From: Chromobacterium violaceum ATCC 12472
GTDB taxonomy: Bacteria; Pseudomonadota; Gammaproteobacteria; Burkholderiales; Chromobacteriaceae
DNA length: 64,000 nt
NCBI RefSeq assembly: GCF_000007705.1
Contig: NC_005085.1
Span: forward strand, 620,001 to 684,000
Direction of reading: 5' to 3'
The notes beneath the pieces were generated by a model. It searched no databases. It had not been told where the DNA came from and saw only the letters and a program-made list of their open reading frames with translations. Shown piece after piece: positions 28,904-38,589 of the stretch. Position numbers and translations under genes: made by a program. How positions within the stretch are numbered: the stretch's first letter is position 1; every line of letters starts with the position of its first letter.

Positions 28904-29974
28904 ATGAAACTGACAGTGCAACAACTGGTGCGGCCGGAGATCGCCGCCATCGGCGCCTACCACGTGGCGGCCGCCGATGGCTTCATCAAGCTGGATGCGA
29001 TGGAGAACCCGTGGCCGCTGCCGATCGAACTGCAGCACGAGTTGGCCGCGGAATTGGCCCAGGTGGCGCTGAACCGCTACCCCGACGCCGACGGCGGCGG
29101 GCTGAAGGCCGCGCTGCGCGCCGCTTTCGCCATTCCCGCGGCGGCCGGCATCGTGCTCGGCAACGGCTCGGACGAGTTGATCACGCTGGTCACACAGGCG
29201 CTGGCGCGTCCCGGCGCCAAACTGCTGGCGCTGGAGCCGTCGTTCGTGATGTACAAGATGAACGCGCTGTTCTCCGGCCTGCAGTATGTCGGCGTGCCGC
29301 TGCGCGCGGATTTCACGCTGGACCTGCCGGCCACGCTGGCCGCCATCGAGCGCGAACAGCCGGCGGTGGTGTTCGTGTCCTATCCGAATAACCCGACCGG
29401 TCCGCGCTATGGCCGCGACGAGGTGATGGCCATCTGCCGCGCCGCGCCGGGGCTGGTGGTGGTGGACGAGGCTTACCAGAGCTTCGCCTCCGACAGTTTC
29501 ATGGACCTGGCCGGCGAGCTGGACAACCTGCTGGTGATGCGCACGTTGTCCAAGCTGGGCCTGGCCGGCATCCGCCTCGGCTACGCCGCGGCCAGTCCGG
29601 CCTGGATCAACGAGTTGAACAAGGTGCGGCCGCCGTACAACGTCAACGTGCTGACCATCGCCGCCGCCCGTTTCGCGCTGAAGCACCTGGACGTGTTCAA
29701 CCGCCAGGCGGCCGAGCTGCGCGCCGAGCGCGCGAAGCTGTCCGCCGCGCTGGCCGCCTTGCCGCAGCTGGCGGCGTTTCCGTCCGAGGCCAATTTCGTC
29801 ACCGTCCGCGCGCCGGACGCGCCGGCTTTGTTCCAGCATCTGAAAGCGTCCGGCATCCTGATCAAGCAGCTGCACGGCAGCCACCCGCTGCTGGAAAACT
29901 GCCTGCGCCTGACCGTCGGCAGCCCGGACGAGAACGCCGCGCTGCTGTCAGCCATCCAACGTTTTTTCGTCTGA
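28904..29974 (+). CDS. hisC: Histidinol-phosphate aminotransferase
   Basis: Pyridoxal phosphate enzyme of fold type I that converts imidazole acetol phosphate to histidinol phosphate. It has 356 residues. The cofactor lysine is in '[17 protein letters not shown]' (about residue 215), the Asp partner in '[13 protein letters not shown]' and the Asn in '[12 protein letters not shown]'. It is followed four bases later by hisB. Confidence 0.96.
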   Translation: MKLTVQQLVRPEIAAIGAYHVAAADGFIKLDAMENPWPLPIELQHELAAELAQVALNRYPDADGGGLKAALRAAFAIPAAAGIVLGNGSDELITLVTQALARPGAKLLALEPSFVMYKMNALFSGLQYVGVPLRADFTLDLPATLAAIEREQPAVVFVSYPNNPTGPRYGRDEVMAICRAAPGLVVVDEAYQSFASDSFMDLAGELDNLLVMRTLSKLGLAGIRLGYAAASPAWINELNKVRPPYNVNVLTIAAARFALKHLDVFNRQAAELRAERAKLSAALAALPQLAAFPSEANFVTVRAPDAPALFQHLKASGILIKQLHGSHPLLENCLRLTVGSPDENAALLSAIQRFFV

Positions 29975-29978
29975 AGCC

Positions 29979-30572
29979 ATGAGAACCGCAACCGTCACCC
30001 GCAACACGCTGGAAACCCAGATCACCGTCAGCCTGAACCTGGACGGCACCGGCGTCGGCCGCTTTGAAACCGGCGTGCCCTTCCTCGACCACATGATGGA
30101 CCAGATCGCCCGCCACGGCTTGATCGACCTGGACGTCAAGGCGGTGGGCGACCTGCACATCGACGCCCACCACACGGTGGAGGACATCGGCATCACGCTG
30201 GGGCAGGCTTTCGCCAAGGCCATCGGCGACAAGAAGGGCATCCGCCGCTACGGCCACGCCTACGTGCCGCTGGACGAGGCGCTGAGCCGGGTGGTGATCG
30301 ACCTGTCCGGCCGCCCGGGCCTAGTCTACAACGTCGACTATACCCGCGCCTGCATCGGGCAGTTCGACGTGGACCTGTTCTCCGAGTTCTTCCACGGTTT
30401 CGTCAACCACAGCATGGTCACGCTGCATATCGACAACCTGCGCGGCCACAACAGCCACCATCAGGCGGAAACCATCTTCAAGGCCTTCGGCCGCGCGCTG
30501 CGCATGGCTTGCGAGCACGATGAGCGCATGGCCGGCATCACGCCGTCCACCAAGGGCACGCTGAGCGTATGA
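29979..30572 (+). CDS. hisB: Imidazoleglycerol-phosphate dehydratase
   Basis: This 197-residue monofunctional enzyme (no phosphatase domain, unlike E. coli HisB) has metal-binding motifs '[11 protein letters not shown]' and '[16 protein letters not shown]'. It dehydrates imidazoleglycerol phosphate. It overlaps the following VOC gene by four bases. A histidinol-phosphate phosphatase must be encoded elsewhere. Confidence 0.97.
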   Translation: MRTATVTRNTLETQITVSLNLDGTGVGRFETGVPFLDHMMDQIARHGLIDLDVKAVGDLHIDAHHTVEDIGITLGQAFAKAIGDKKGIRRYGHAYVPLDEALSRVVIDLSGRPGLVYNVDYTRACIGQFDVDLFSEFFHGFVNHSMVTLHIDNLRGHNSHHQAETIFKAFGRALRMACEHDERMAGITPSTKGTLSV

Positions 30573-30985
30573 GCCGGGTCGATCCCGGCATCGCCGGCCT
30601 CAACCACCTGTGCCTGTCGGTGCCCGATCTGGACGCGGCCCTGGCCTTCTATGACCGGCTGATGCCGGCCATGGGCTGGCGGGAGCGCAGCAGCGCCGAC
30701 TCGCGCGCCTACGTCGCCGGCAACTACGAAATCTACCTGCAGCAGAGCCGGATCGAGGGAGCGGGTTTCGTCCGCCATGGCGTCGGCCTGCAGCACCTGG
30801 CCTTCAACGCGCCCAGCCGGCAGGCTGTGGACGCGCTGCATGCGCTGCTGCTGGAGATCGGCGCGCGGGTCACCGACGCGCCGGCCGAGTATCCGCATTA
30901 CAGCGACGGCTATTACGCCGTCTTTTTCCAGGACCCGGGCGGCATCGCGCTGGAGTTCTGCCACACCCCGAACATGAGCTTGTAG
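30569..30985 (+). CDS. VOC superfamily protein (glyoxalase/bleomycin resistance fold)
   Basis: This 138-residue protein has two beta-alpha-beta-beta-beta repeats. Metal ligands are likely His ('[19 protein letters not shown]'), His/Gln in '[13 protein letters not shown]' and Glu near the end ('[11 protein letters not shown]'). The fold covers lyases, dioxygenases and binding proteins, so no reaction can be assigned. It is embedded in the his array with a four-base overlap to hisB and four bases to hisH, implying tight cotranslation. Confidence 0.88.
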   Translation: MSRVDPGIAGLNHLCLSVPDLDAALAFYDRLMPAMGWRERSSADSRAYVAGNYEIYLQQSRIEGAGFVRHGVGLQHLAFNAPSRQAVDALHALLLEIGARVTDAPAEYPHYSDGYYAVFFQDPGGIALEFCHTPNMSL

Positions 30986-30989
30986 CAAG

Positions 30990-31628
30990 ATGAAAGTCGC
31001 AGTCATCGACTACGGCATGGGCAATCTGCACTCGGTGCTGAAGTCCCTGCAGGCCGTCAACGAAAACGGCGCCGATATTTTCCTCACCCGCGACCCGGAA
31101 GCGGTGGTGAAGGCCGACAAGGTGGTCTTTCCCGGCCAGGGCGCGATGCCCGACTGCATGCGCGAATTGAACCGCCACGGCTTGGCCGAGGCGGTCCGTG
31201 AAACCACGCAAAGCAAGCCGTTTTTTGGAATCTGCGTCGGCGCGCAGCTATTGTTCGAACATAGCGAAGAAGGAGACACCGCCGGCCTGGGCCTGTTCCC
31301 GGGCAAGGTGGTCCGCTTCGCCGACGACCAGGTCGCCGGCGGCGAGCGTCTGAAAGTGCCGCATATGGGTTGGAACCAGGTTTACCAGACTCGGTCCCAC
31401 CCCTTGTTCGCCGGCATCGCCGACGGCGAGCGCTTCTATTTCGTTCACAGCTACCATTTTGCGCCGGCCGACGCGGCGCTGACGCTGGCGGAAAGCGATT
31501 ATCCGCAGCGGTTTGCCTGTATCGTCGGGCGTGGCAATATATTCGCCACGCAGTTTCACACCGAAAAGAGCCACCGGGCCGGACTTCAGATGATGAAGAA
31601 CTTCCTGGCCTGGGACGGCAATGTTTAA
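30990..31628 (+). CDS. hisH: Imidazole glycerol phosphate synthase glutamine amidotransferase subunit
   Basis: This 212-residue class I glutaminase supplies ammonia to HisF. The nucleophile Cys is in 'FFGICVGAQLLFEHSEE' (about residue 80; the motif is GICVGAQ rather than GICLGMQ). The catalytic His and Glu are in 'FATQFHTEKSHRAG'. It forms a complex with HisF, encoded two genes downstream. Confidence 0.96.
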   Translation: MKVAVIDYGMGNLHSVLKSLQAVNENGADIFLTRDPEAVVKADKVVFPGQGAMPDCMRELNRHGLAEAVRETTQSKPFFGICVGAQLLFEHSEEGDTAGLGLFPGKVVRFADDQVAGGERLKVPHMGWNQVYQTRSHPLFAGIADGERFYFVHSYHFAPADAALTLAESDYPQRFACIVGRGNIFATQFHTEKSHRAGLQMMKNFLAWDGNV

Positions 31629-31649
31629 CTCACGTTTCGACTTAGCACC

Positions 31650-32390
31650 ATGCTGCTGATACCCGCGATAGACCTGAAAGACGGTCAATGCGTGCGCCTG
31701 AGACAGGGCGCGATGGACGATGCCACCATCTTCTCCGACGATCCGGTCAAGGTTGCCGCCCATTGGCGCGACCAGGGCGCGCGACGCCTGCATCTGGTGG
31801 ACCTGAACGGCGCCTTCGCCGGCAAGCCCAAGAACCTGGCGGTGATCCGCGACATCCTCGGCGAAGTCGGCGAGGACATGCCGGTGCAGCTGGGCGGCGG
31901 CATCCGCGACCTGGACACCATCGAGGCCTACCTCGACATGGGCCTGGCCTACGTGATCATCGGCACCGCCGCGGTCAAGACGCCGGGCTTCCTGCACGAC
32001 GCCTGCGACGCCTTCCCCGGCCAGGTCATCGTCGGCCTGGACGCCAAGGACGGCATGGTGGCGATCGACGGCTGGGCCAAGATCACCAACCATAACGTGA
32101 TCGATCTGGCCAAGCGCTTCGAGGATTACGGCGTCAACTCGGTGATCTACACCGACATCGGCCGCGACGGCATGATGACCGGCGTCAACATCGAGGCCAC
32201 CGTCAAGCTGGCGCAGGCGCTGACCATTCCGGTGATCGCCTCCGGCGGCCTGACCAACCTCGACGACATCCGCGCGCTGTGCGCGGTGGAGGACGAGGGC
32301 ATCGAAGGCGCCATCACCGGCCGCGCGATCTACGAGGGCAGCATCGATTTCGCCGCCGCGCAGACGCTGGCGGACGAACTGGCCGGCTGA
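31650..32390 (+). CDS. hisA: Phosphoribosylformimino-5-aminoimidazole carboxamide ribotide isomerase
   Basis: This 246-residue beta-alpha barrel carries out the Amadori rearrangement of ProFAR. Catalytic aspartates are in '[15 protein letters not shown]' (Asp8) and '[14 protein letters not shown]' (about residue 170). Phosphate-binding loops are 'GGGIRD' and '[12 protein letters not shown]'. Confidence 0.97.
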   Translation: MLLIPAIDLKDGQCVRLRQGAMDDATIFSDDPVKVAAHWRDQGARRLHLVDLNGAFAGKPKNLAVIRDILGEVGEDMPVQLGGGIRDLDTIEAYLDMGLAYVIIGTAAVKTPGFLHDACDAFPGQVIVGLDAKDGMVAIDGWAKITNHNVIDLAKRFEDYGVNSVIYTDIGRDGMMTGVNIEATVKLAQALTIPVIASGGLTNLDDIRALCAVEDEGIEGAITGRAIYEGSIDFAAAQTLADELAG

Positions 32391-32400
32391 GCCGGCTGAC

Positions 32401-32439
32401 CGCGCCGAAGCGGCGGGCGAGTCCCGCCGCTTCGGCGCG
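32401..32439 (+). repeat. Perfect 17-base stem-loop between hisA and hisF
   Basis: Arms of 17 bases (32401-32417 and 32423-32439) pair perfectly around a five-base loop (CGAGT). The stem is GC-rich and is not followed by a T run, so it is unlikely to be a full terminator. It lies in the only sizeable gap of the hisH-hisI section. Confidence 0.85.
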
Positions 32440-32462
32440 CCTGAAGCTTTCTGGAAACGCAC

Positions 32463-33227
32463 ATGCTTGCCAAACGCATCATCCCTTGCCTGGACGTGAC
32501 CGCCGGCCGCGTGGTCAAGGGCGTCAACTTTCTCGGCCTGCGCGACGCCGGCGATCCGGTCGAGATCGCCCGCCGCTACAACGAGCAGGGCGCCGACGAG
32601 CTGACCTTCCTCGACATCACCGCCAGTTCCGACCAGCGCGACATCATCCTGCACGTGATCGAGGCGGTGGCCGACCAGGTGTTCATCCCGCTGACGGTCG
32701 GCGGCGGCGTGCGCAGCATCGCCGACATCCGCCGCCTGCTGAACGCCGGCGCCGACAAGGTCAGCATCAACACCGCCGCGGTGACCCACCCCGAATTCGT
32801 CCAACAGGCGTCCGAGCACTTCGGCAACCAGTGCATCGTCGTCGCGCTGGACGCCAAGGCGGTGACGCCCGAGAACGACCGCTGGGAGATCTTCACTCAC
32901 GGCGGCCGCAACCGCACCGGGCTGGACGCCGTCGAATGGGCGCGCAAGATGCAGCAACTGGGCGCCGGCGAAATCCTGCTGACCAGCATGGACCGCGACG
33001 GCACCAAGGCAGGCTTCAACCTGCCGCTGACCCGCGCGGTGTCCGACGCGGTGAACATTCCGGTGATCGCCTCCGGCGGCGTCGGCAACCTTCAGCACCT
33101 GGTCGACGGCGTGAAGGAGGGCCACGCCGACGCGGTGCTGGCCGCCAGCATCTTCCATTTCGGCGAATACACGGTGGATCAGGCCAAGCAAGCGATGCGC
33201 GCCGCCGGCATCGAGGTCAGGCTGTGA
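32463..33227 (+). CDS. hisF: Imidazole glycerol phosphate synthase cyclase subunit
   Basis: This 254-residue beta-alpha barrel closes the imidazole ring using ammonia from HisH and releases AICAR. Catalytic Asp11 is in '[18 protein letters not shown]' and the second Asp is in '[16 protein letters not shown]'. Phosphate loops are 'VGGGVRS' and 'IASGGVGN'. It overlaps the next gene by four bases. Confidence 0.98.
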   Translation: MLAKRIIPCLDVTAGRVVKGVNFLGLRDAGDPVEIARRYNEQGADELTFLDITASSDQRDIILHVIEAVADQVFIPLTVGGGVRSIADIRRLLNAGADKVSINTAAVTHPEFVQQASEHFGNQCIVVALDAKAVTPENDRWEIFTHGGRNRTGLDAVEWARKMQQLGAGEILLTSMDRDGTKAGFNLPLTRAVSDAVNIPVIASGGVGNLQHLVDGVKEGHADAVLAASIFHFGEYTVDQAKQAMRAAGIEVRL

Positions 33228-33634
33228 AAGGCCTGGCCGCGGCCTTGCTCGCGCTGTCGGTCGGGACGGCCGGCGCGGCGGGCGCGCCCAGGCTGGCGGC
33301 CGGGCTTTGGCGGATGGATGTGAACAGCGGCGACATGCAGTCCGGCAGCGCGACGCTGTGCGAGAAAGCGCCGATGACGGCGCTGGAGATGGCGGCCCAG
33401 ATGATCGGGGTGCCCGCCGGCGCGGAATGCGCGATTTCCGGCACGGTGGAGGCGCCGGGCCTCAGCCGCTACAGCTGCAAGCTGAAAGACGGCGTGGAGA
33501 TGGAAACGGTATTTTTCTGGCAGCGGCTGCAAGCGGACGAGTGGTCCGCCGGCAGCGTGGTCAAGTTGCGGCCGGCCAATCAGGAAGCCGCCGTTTTGCA
33601 ATTGCGGCTGCGCCGCGTGGGAGAATGCAAGTGA
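33224..33634 (+). CDS. DUF3617-like exported protein
   Basis: This 136-residue protein starts at GTG, overlapping the hisF stop. It has a signal peptide (cleavage near GAAGA, about residue 19). A short domain opens '[18 protein letters not shown]' and has spaced cysteines ('ATLCEKAPM', 'AECAISG', 'YSCKL', C-terminal 'VGECK'), the pattern of periplasmic DUF3617 proteins. Its function is unknown. It is inserted between hisF and hisI with overlaps on both sides, so it travels with the operon. Confidence 0.75.
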   Translation: MKGLAAALLALSVGTAGAAGAPRLAAGLWRMDVNSGDMQSGSATLCEKAPMTALEMAAQMIGVPAGAECAISGTVEAPGLSRYSCKLKDGVEMETVFFWQRLQADEWSAGSVVKLRPANQEAAVLQLRLRRVGECK

Positions 33635-34029
33635 GCAGTGTGAGCGCGTCCTGGCTGGACGAAGTGAAGTGGGACGACAAGGGACTGGTGACCGCGATCG
33701 CCCAGGACGCCGCCAGCGGACGCGTGCTGATGGTGGCGTGGATGAACCGCGAAAGCCTGCAACTGACCGCGGACACCGGCATCGCCCACTACTGGAGCCG
33801 CTCGCGGCGCAAGCTGTGGAAAAAGGGCGAGGAGTCCGGCCACCTGCAGACCGTCAGGGAGCTGCGACTGGACTGCGACGGCGACGTGATCGTGATGCAG
33901 ATCGAACAAATCGGCGGCATCGCCTGTCACACTGGACGGGAGAGCTGCTTCTACCGCCGTTTCGAGAACGGCGGCTGGACGACGGTGGACGCGGTGCTGA
34001 AAGACCCGCGCGCGATCTACCATCCTTGA
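33631..34029 (+). CDS. hisI: Phosphoribosyl-AMP cyclohydrolase
   Basis: This 132-residue enzyme opens the adenine ring of PR-AMP. The metal motif '[20 protein letters not shown]' and the downstream '[13 protein letters not shown]' carry the zinc cysteines. '[11 protein letters not shown]' and '[18 protein letters not shown]' are family blocks. It starts at GTG 33631 after a GGGAGA site, overlapping the stop of the DUF3617 gene. HisE is a separate gene here, as in many betaproteobacteria. Confidence 0.95.
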   Translation: MSSVSASWLDEVKWDDKGLVTAIAQDAASGRVLMVAWMNRESLQLTADTGIAHYWSRSRRKLWKKGEESGHLQTVRELRLDCDGDVIVMQIEQIGGIACHTGRESCFYRRFENGGWTTVDAVLKDPRAIYHP

Positions 34030-34163
34030 GTTGCGGCCGGTCAACGCCGCCGCCGCCGCCCGGGTTACAATGGCGGCCGGTTTTGCCAGAATGTCATGCC
34101 CGCGCCGTATACTGGAAGGCTGGCGGGCAAAAGGGCCTGGAGAGGGCTCGAAAGGATAACGAT

Positions 34164-34490
34164 ATGACCCCGGATGTGTTGAAGAACATAGCCGATACGC
34201 TGGAGGCGCGCCGCGAAGCCGCGCCGCAGTCGTCTTACGTGGCCTCGCTGTTCCACAAGGGCGAGGACGCCATCCTGAAGAAGGTGGCGGAAGAGGCGGC
34301 CGAGACACTGATGGCGTCCAAGGACAAGGACAAGCTGCATCTGGTGCGGGAAGTGGCCGATTTGTGGTTCCACACCATGGTGCTGTTGACATATCATGGC
34401 CTGCGCCCGGAAGACGTGGTGATGGAACTGCACCGCCGCGAGGGCATTTCCGGCCTGGACGAGAAGGCCTCGCGCAAACCCACAGCCTGA
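34164..34490 (+). CDS. hisE: Phosphoribosyl-ATP pyrophosphatase
   Basis: This 108-residue all-helical MazG-like enzyme hydrolyses PR-ATP to PR-AMP. The metal-binding acidic cluster is '[16 protein letters not shown]' and '[14 protein letters not shown]'. The ATG follows an AAAGGA site. It is about 130 bases from hisI and is followed closely by hinT. Confidence 0.96.
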   Translation: MTPDVLKNIADTLEARREAAPQSSYVASLFHKGEDAILKKVAEEAAETLMASKDKDKLHLVREVADLWFHTMVLLTYHGLRPEDVVMELHRREGISGLDEKASRKPTA

Positions 34491-34506
34491 TTACGGAACA
34501 CTCACG

Positions 34507-34830
34507 ATGAGCGACTGCCTTTTCTGCAAGATCGTGGCGGGCCAGATCCCCGCCAACAAGGTTTACGAAGACGACGACGTGCTGGCCTTCCACGACATCC
34601 GCCCGATCGCGCCGGTGCATTTCATGATCATTCCCAAGCGGCACGTCGACTCGCTGGCCCACTGCGGCCCCGAGCACGAGGCGGTGCTGGGCAAGATCCT
34701 GACGCTGGCGCCCCGGCTGGCGAAGGAGCAGGGCCTGGCGTCCGGCTTCAAGACCGGCATCAACACCGGCCGCGGCGGCGGCCAGGAAGTGTTCCACCTG
34801 CACGTGCACGTGTTCGGCCACAAGGGCTGA
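34507..34830 (+). CDS. hinT: Histidine triad (HIT) nucleotide-binding protein
   Basis: This 107-residue purine nucleoside phosphoramidase has the histidine triad 'FHLHVHVFGHKG' at the C-terminus and the N-terminal 'CLFCKIVAGQIPANKVYEDDDVLAFHDI'. It sits between hisE and tatA, a common betaproteobacterial order. Confidence 0.95.
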   Translation: MSDCLFCKIVAGQIPANKVYEDDDVLAFHDIRPIAPVHFMIIPKRHVDSLAHCGPEHEAVLGKILTLAPRLAKEQGLASGFKTGINTGRGGGQEVFHLHVHVFGHKG

Positions 34831-34865
34831 GCGCGGCCACCGTTTTTTCATAAGGAAGAGTCACA

Positions 34866-35072
34866 ATGGGTTCTCTGAGCATCTGGCACTGGCTGATCGT
34901 GCTGCTGATCGTGGTTCTGGTGTTCGGCACCAAGAAGCTGCCCGGCATCGGCAAAGATCTGGGCAATGCGGTCAAGGGCTTCAAGGAAGGCATGAACGAA
35001 GGCGCCAAGGACGGCCAGCCGCCGGCCAAGGACGCCGGCCGCATCATAGACGGCGAAGCCGACAAGAAATAA
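34866..35072 (+). CDS. tatA: Twin-arginine translocase subunit TatA
   Basis: This 68-residue protein has the TatA topology: a short N-terminal membrane helix (about residues 5-20), the '[14 protein letters not shown]' hinge, then an amphipathic helix and a charged tail. It forms the pore of the Tat system for folded proteins. AAGGAAGAG ribosome site. Confidence 0.97.
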   Translation: MGSLSIWHWLIVLLIVVLVFGTKKLPGIGKDLGNAVKGFKEGMNEGAKDGQPPAKDAGRIIDGEADKK

Positions 35073-35087
35073 ACACGGTGACGCGGC

Positions 35088-35612
35088 GTGCTTGACATCA
35101 GTTTCGGCGAATTCGTCCTGATCGGCGTGGTGGCGCTGGTGGTGCTGGGCCCGGAGCGGCTGCCCACGGTGGCGCGCACCGTCGGCGCGCTGGTGGCGCG
35201 CGCCCAGCGCTTCGTCGCCAACGTGAAGGCGGACATGCAGCAGCAGGCCAACCTGCAGGGGCTGGACAGCCTGCGCCAGGATCTGCAGGACGCCGCGCAC
35301 AGTTTCCGCGGCCAGCTGGAGGCCGAGGTGCAGCAGGTCCGCGATGCGATAGACCAGAACGCCGCCGACGCGCGCGCGCTGGCCGAGCAGGCGGCCGAGC
35401 CGTTCCACGAGGCCGAGCGCACGATACACGGCGGGCTGGCGCCGGATGCCGAAGCCGAGGCGCGGGAGGCCGAGACGCATCCCGCCGAGCCGGCGCCGGC
35501 CGCGCAGGCCGACGTTCCGCCGCGCGACGAAAACCAGCTGGACCTGTTCGACGATCTGCCGCCGCATCGTCCGCCCGCTTCCCAACCCTCCGCATCTCAA
35601 GCCCGCGAATGA
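35088..35612 (+). CDS. tatB: Twin-arginine translocase subunit TatB
   Basis: This 174-residue protein starts at GTG (V/M-LDISFGEFVLIGVVALVVLGPERLPTVARTVG), the TatB signature with the conserved Glu in the helix and the GPERLP hinge. A long amphipathic and acidic helical tail follows. It forms the receptor complex with TatC for twin-arginine signal peptides. It overlaps tatC by four bases. Confidence 0.96.
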   Translation: MLDISFGEFVLIGVVALVVLGPERLPTVARTVGALVARAQRFVANVKADMQQQANLQGLDSLRQDLQDAAHSFRGQLEAEVQQVRDAIDQNAADARALAEQAAEPFHEAERTIHGGLAPDAEAEAREAETHPAEPAPAAQADVPPRDENQLDLFDDLPPHRPPASQPSASQARE

Positions 35613-36352
35613 ACGAACAACCGCTGCTCGCGCACCTGATCGAGCTGCGCACCCGGCTGGTGCGCGCGCTGCTCGGCATCGCCCTGGTCTTCCTGGGGCT
35701 GTTCCACTGGTCGTCCGACATCTACCACCTGTTGGCCAAGCCGCTGCTGGACGCTTTGCCGCAGGGCGGCAGCATGATCGCCACCGAGGTGACCTCCACC
35801 TTCTTCGTGCCGATGAAGGTGACCATGCTGGTGGCCTTCCTGATCTCGCTGCCCAACACGCTGTACCAGATCTGGGCCTTCGTCGCTCCCGGCCTGTACA
35901 GCCACGAGAAAAAGCTGGTGCTGCCGCTGGTGCTGGCCAGCCTGCTGCTGTTCCTCACCGGCATGGCCTTCGCCTATTTCCTGGTGTTTCCGGTGGTGTT
36001 CCACTTCATGTCGGCGGTGACGCCGGCCGGCGTCAGCATGATGACGGACATCGACAAATACCTGTCCTTCGTCCTGGGCATGTTCCTGGCCTTCGGCACC
36101 ACGTTCGAGGTGCCGGTGCTGGTGGTGCTGCTGACGAGGATGGGGGTGGTGACGGTGGCCAAGCTGCGCGAGGCGCGGCCCTACGTGATCGTCGGCGCCT
36201 TTGTTGTCGCCGCCATCGTCACGCCGCCCGACGTGCTGTCGCAGACGCTGCTGGCGGTGCCGCTGTGGCTGCTGTTCGAGGCCGGGGTGCTGGTGGCGGC
36301 GCTGCTGGAGCGCAAGGCGCGCGCCCGCGAACAGGCGGAGTCCGCGCCTTGA
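35609..36352 (+). CDS. tatC: Twin-arginine translocase subunit TatC
   Basis: This 247-residue protein has six membrane helices. Conserved blocks are 'HLIELRTRLVRALLGI' at the N-terminus, 'PFFVPMKVTMLVAF'-type helix 2 residues and 'FGTTFEVPVLVVLLTRMGVV' with the Glu in helix 4. It binds signal peptides carrying the twin arginines. Confidence 0.97.
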   Translation: MNEQPLLAHLIELRTRLVRALLGIALVFLGLFHWSSDIYHLLAKPLLDALPQGGSMIATEVTSTFFVPMKVTMLVAFLISLPNTLYQIWAFVAPGLYSHEKKLVLPLVLASLLLFLTGMAFAYFLVFPVVFHFMSAVTPAGVSMMTDIDKYLSFVLGMFLAFGTTFEVPVLVVLLTRMGVVTVAKLREARPYVIVGAFVVAAIVTPPDVLSQTLLAVPLWLLFEAGVLVAALLERKARAREQAESAP

Positions 36353-36696
36353 GCCGCGAAACCTGCCGCGCCGGCGCGGCCGCCGCCCTGATCGCCCTGA
36401 TCGCGCTGACCCTGGCCTGGGAGCTGTGGCTGGCGCCATTGCGGCCCGGCGGCTCCTTCCTGGCGTTCAAGGCGCTGCTGTTGTTGCTGCCGCTGCGGGG
36501 CGTCCTGGCCGGCCGGCTTTACACCTACCAGTGGTCCAGCATGTTCATCCTGGCTTTCTTCACCGAGGGGGTGATGCGCGGCTGGGCCGACCATGGCCTG
36601 TCGCAGCGATTGGCATGGTGTGAAGTGCTGATCAGTACACTATTCTTTATCTGTGTATTGGGATACGCCAGAAGCTTCAAGAAGCTCAAGGCCTGA
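36349..36696 (+). CDS. DUF2069 family membrane protein
   Basis: This protein of about 115 residues starts at TTG 36349, overlapping the tatC stop (TTGA). It has four predicted membrane helices and the motif 'LRGVLAGRLYTYQWSSMFILAFFTEGVMRGWAD', typical of DUF2069. Its function is unknown. It ends the his-tat array just before a strong terminator. The unusual TTG start is the only start giving the full family N-terminus. Confidence 0.82.
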   Translation: MSRETCRAGAAAALIALIALTLAWELWLAPLRPGGSFLAFKALLLLLPLRGVLAGRLYTYQWSSMFILAFFTEGVMRGWADHGLSQRLAWCEVLISTLFFICVLGYARSFKKLKA

Positions 36697-36716
36697 AGCC
36701 AGCAAGCAAAGACAAG

Positions 36717-36746
36717 ACCGGCATCTCATGATGCCGGTTTTTTTTT
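36717..36746 (+). terminator. Rho-independent terminator after the his-hinT-tat array
   Basis: Arms ACCGGCATC and GATGCCGGT with a TCAT loop are followed by eight or more T residues, 21 bases after the DUF2069 stop. Confidence 0.95.
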
Positions 36747-36894
36747 GAGCTTTTTTCCACTGATATCGCGTGAATTTAACCGTCCAGAATGCCGCCGCTG
36801 GCAGGACGGCGGGGCGCTCATCTAGAATCGCAGCACAAAACGGACCGGGCCCAGCCTGGCCACTATCTATCCATCGGGTGTGGGGAAGTAAACA

Positions 36895-38526
36895 ATGCGG
36901 AATTTGTCCATCGCGGCCAGGATCACCCTTGGCTTCGGGCTGCTGCTGGCGGCCCTGGTGCTCACCGGCGTGCTCACGCAGCTGGGCCTGAACAAGATTT
37001 CCTCGCGGGTGGCGGAAGTCAGTTCGCACGAACTGGTGTTCTACACCGACATCGTCGACTTGCAGCGGGGCATGGGCAACCTGCGCCGCTTCGAGAAAGA
37101 CTATCTCATCAATATCGCCAGCGACGCCAAGCGCGCCGAATACCTGGGCAAGTGGAAGGACGCGCTGGCCGGCGCGCAGAAGGCGATCCAGCAGGCGGAT
37201 ACCCATCCGCTGGACGACGGCGCCAAGCAGAAGCTGGCCAAGCTGGGCGCGCTGCTTTCCGGTTACGCCGACGGCTTCGGCAAGGTGTCGGCCCAGGTGG
37301 AGGCCAGGCAGCTGACCGCCACCGCGGACGCCAACAAGGAACTGGACAAGTACAAGGAGAACATCCATCAGATGGAGGGCGTGAGCGCCGAGCTGGCCAA
37401 GGCCGCGGCCGACGCGGTCGGCCTGCTGGATGACCAGATCGACGCGACCGCCAGCGCGGTGCGCGCCCAGCTGATGACCGAGATCATCATCGCGCTGGCG
37501 GTCGGCGCGCTGTTCGCCTGGTACATCATCTCCTCCATCCGCCAGCCGCTGCTGAAGATGCGCGACGCCAGCCAGGAGCTGGCCGACCAGCGCAATCTCA
37601 GGCTGCAGCTGCCGGACTTCGGCCGGAACGAGCTGGGCAGCGTCGCCGGCTCGCTGGCCAAGCTGGTGGACAGCGTGCGCGCGGTGGTGGTGGAGTCGCA
37701 GCAGCACTCCGCCAGCCTGGCGCAGGCGGCCGGCCAGCTGTCCGGCGTCAGCGACCACGTGTCGTCGGCCTCGGTCCACCAGTCCGAAGCCGCGTCCAGC
37801 GGCGCGGCGGCGATCGAGCAGATGTCGGTCAGCATCAACCTGGTGGCGGACAGCACCCAGGATGTGGAGCGCCAGGCGCGGCTGACCATGGAGCAGGCGA
37901 CGGCCGGCAGCGAGCTGGCGCAGAAAGCCGCCGGCGAGATCCGCCAGATCGCCACCAGCATCACCGAGACCTCGACCATGATGGACGGGCTCAACCAGCG
38001 CTCGGCCGATATCGGCGACATCGTGCGCGTGATCCACGACATCGCCGACCAGACCAATCTGTTGGCGCTGAACGCGGCGATCGAGGCGGCGCGCGCCGGC
38101 GAGATGGGCCGCGGCTTCGCGGTGGTGGCGGACGAGGTGCGCAAGCTGGCCGAACGCACCAGCCAGGCCACCACCGAGATATCCAGCCACATCGACGGGG
38201 TGCTGGCCGACACCCAGCGCGCCTACCACAGCATGCAGCAGGCGAACAGCCGGATCGAGAGCGGCGTGGTCAGCGCCTCCAGCGTCGCCGACGCGTTGCT
38301 GCAGATCCGCGACCTGGCCGCGCAATCGGTGCAGCGCATCGCCGACATCGCCAACGCGATCAAAGAGCAGAGCCAGGCCAGCCAGTCGGTGGCGCGCAAC
38401 GTCGAACAGATCGCGCAGATGAACGGCCAGACCACCGAGGCGGCCACCGAGGCCAGCAAGCTGGCCACCGAGCTCAGTTCGCTGTCCGAGGAGCTGGACG
38501 CCTGCCTGCAGCGTTTCCGCACCTGA
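36895..38526 (+). CDS. Methyl-accepting chemotaxis protein
   Basis: This 543-residue receptor has membrane helices at about residues 10-30 and 195-215. The periplasmic domain is a helical four-helix or HBM-like domain ('[19 protein letters not shown]'). HAMP follows, then a signalling domain with the tip '[21 protein letters not shown]' and flanking '[22 protein letters not shown]'. There is no C-terminal CheR-binding pentapeptide. Ligand unknown. It is monocistronic between two terminators. Confidence 0.95.
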   Translation: MRNLSIAARITLGFGLLLAALVLTGVLTQLGLNKISSRVAEVSSHELVFYTDIVDLQRGMGNLRRFEKDYLINIASDAKRAEYLGKWKDALAGAQKAIQQADTHPLDDGAKQKLAKLGALLSGYADGFGKVSAQVEARQLTATADANKELDKYKENIHQMEGVSAELAKAAADAVGLLDDQIDATASAVRAQLMTEIIIALAVGALFAWYIISSIRQPLLKMRDASQELADQRNLRLQLPDFGRNELGSVAGSLAKLVDSVRAVVVESQQHSASLAQAAGQLSGVSDHVSSASVHQSEAASSGAAAIEQMSVSINLVADSTQDVERQARLTMEQATAGSELAQKAAGEIRQIATSITETSTMMDGLNQRSADIGDIVRVIHDIADQTNLLALNAAIEAARAGEMGRGFAVVADEVRKLAERTSQATTEISSHIDGVLADTQRAYHSMQQANSRIESGVVSASSVADALLQIRDLAAQSVQRIADIANAIKEQSQASQSVARNVEQIAQMNGQTTEAATEASKLATELSSLSEELDACLQRFRT

Positions 38527-38549
38527 GCGGCCTCATTTTGGCGCACAAC

Positions 38550-38575
38550 AAAGCCCCGGCTGGTCCGGGGCTTTT
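38550..38575 (+). terminator. Rho-independent terminator of the chemotaxis receptor gene
   Basis: Ten-base arms AAAGCCCCGG and CCGGGGCTTT with a CTGGT loop and a TTTTT run. It may also serve the convergent tatD gene. Confidence 0.92.
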
Positions 38576-38589
38576 TGTCGGCCGGACAC

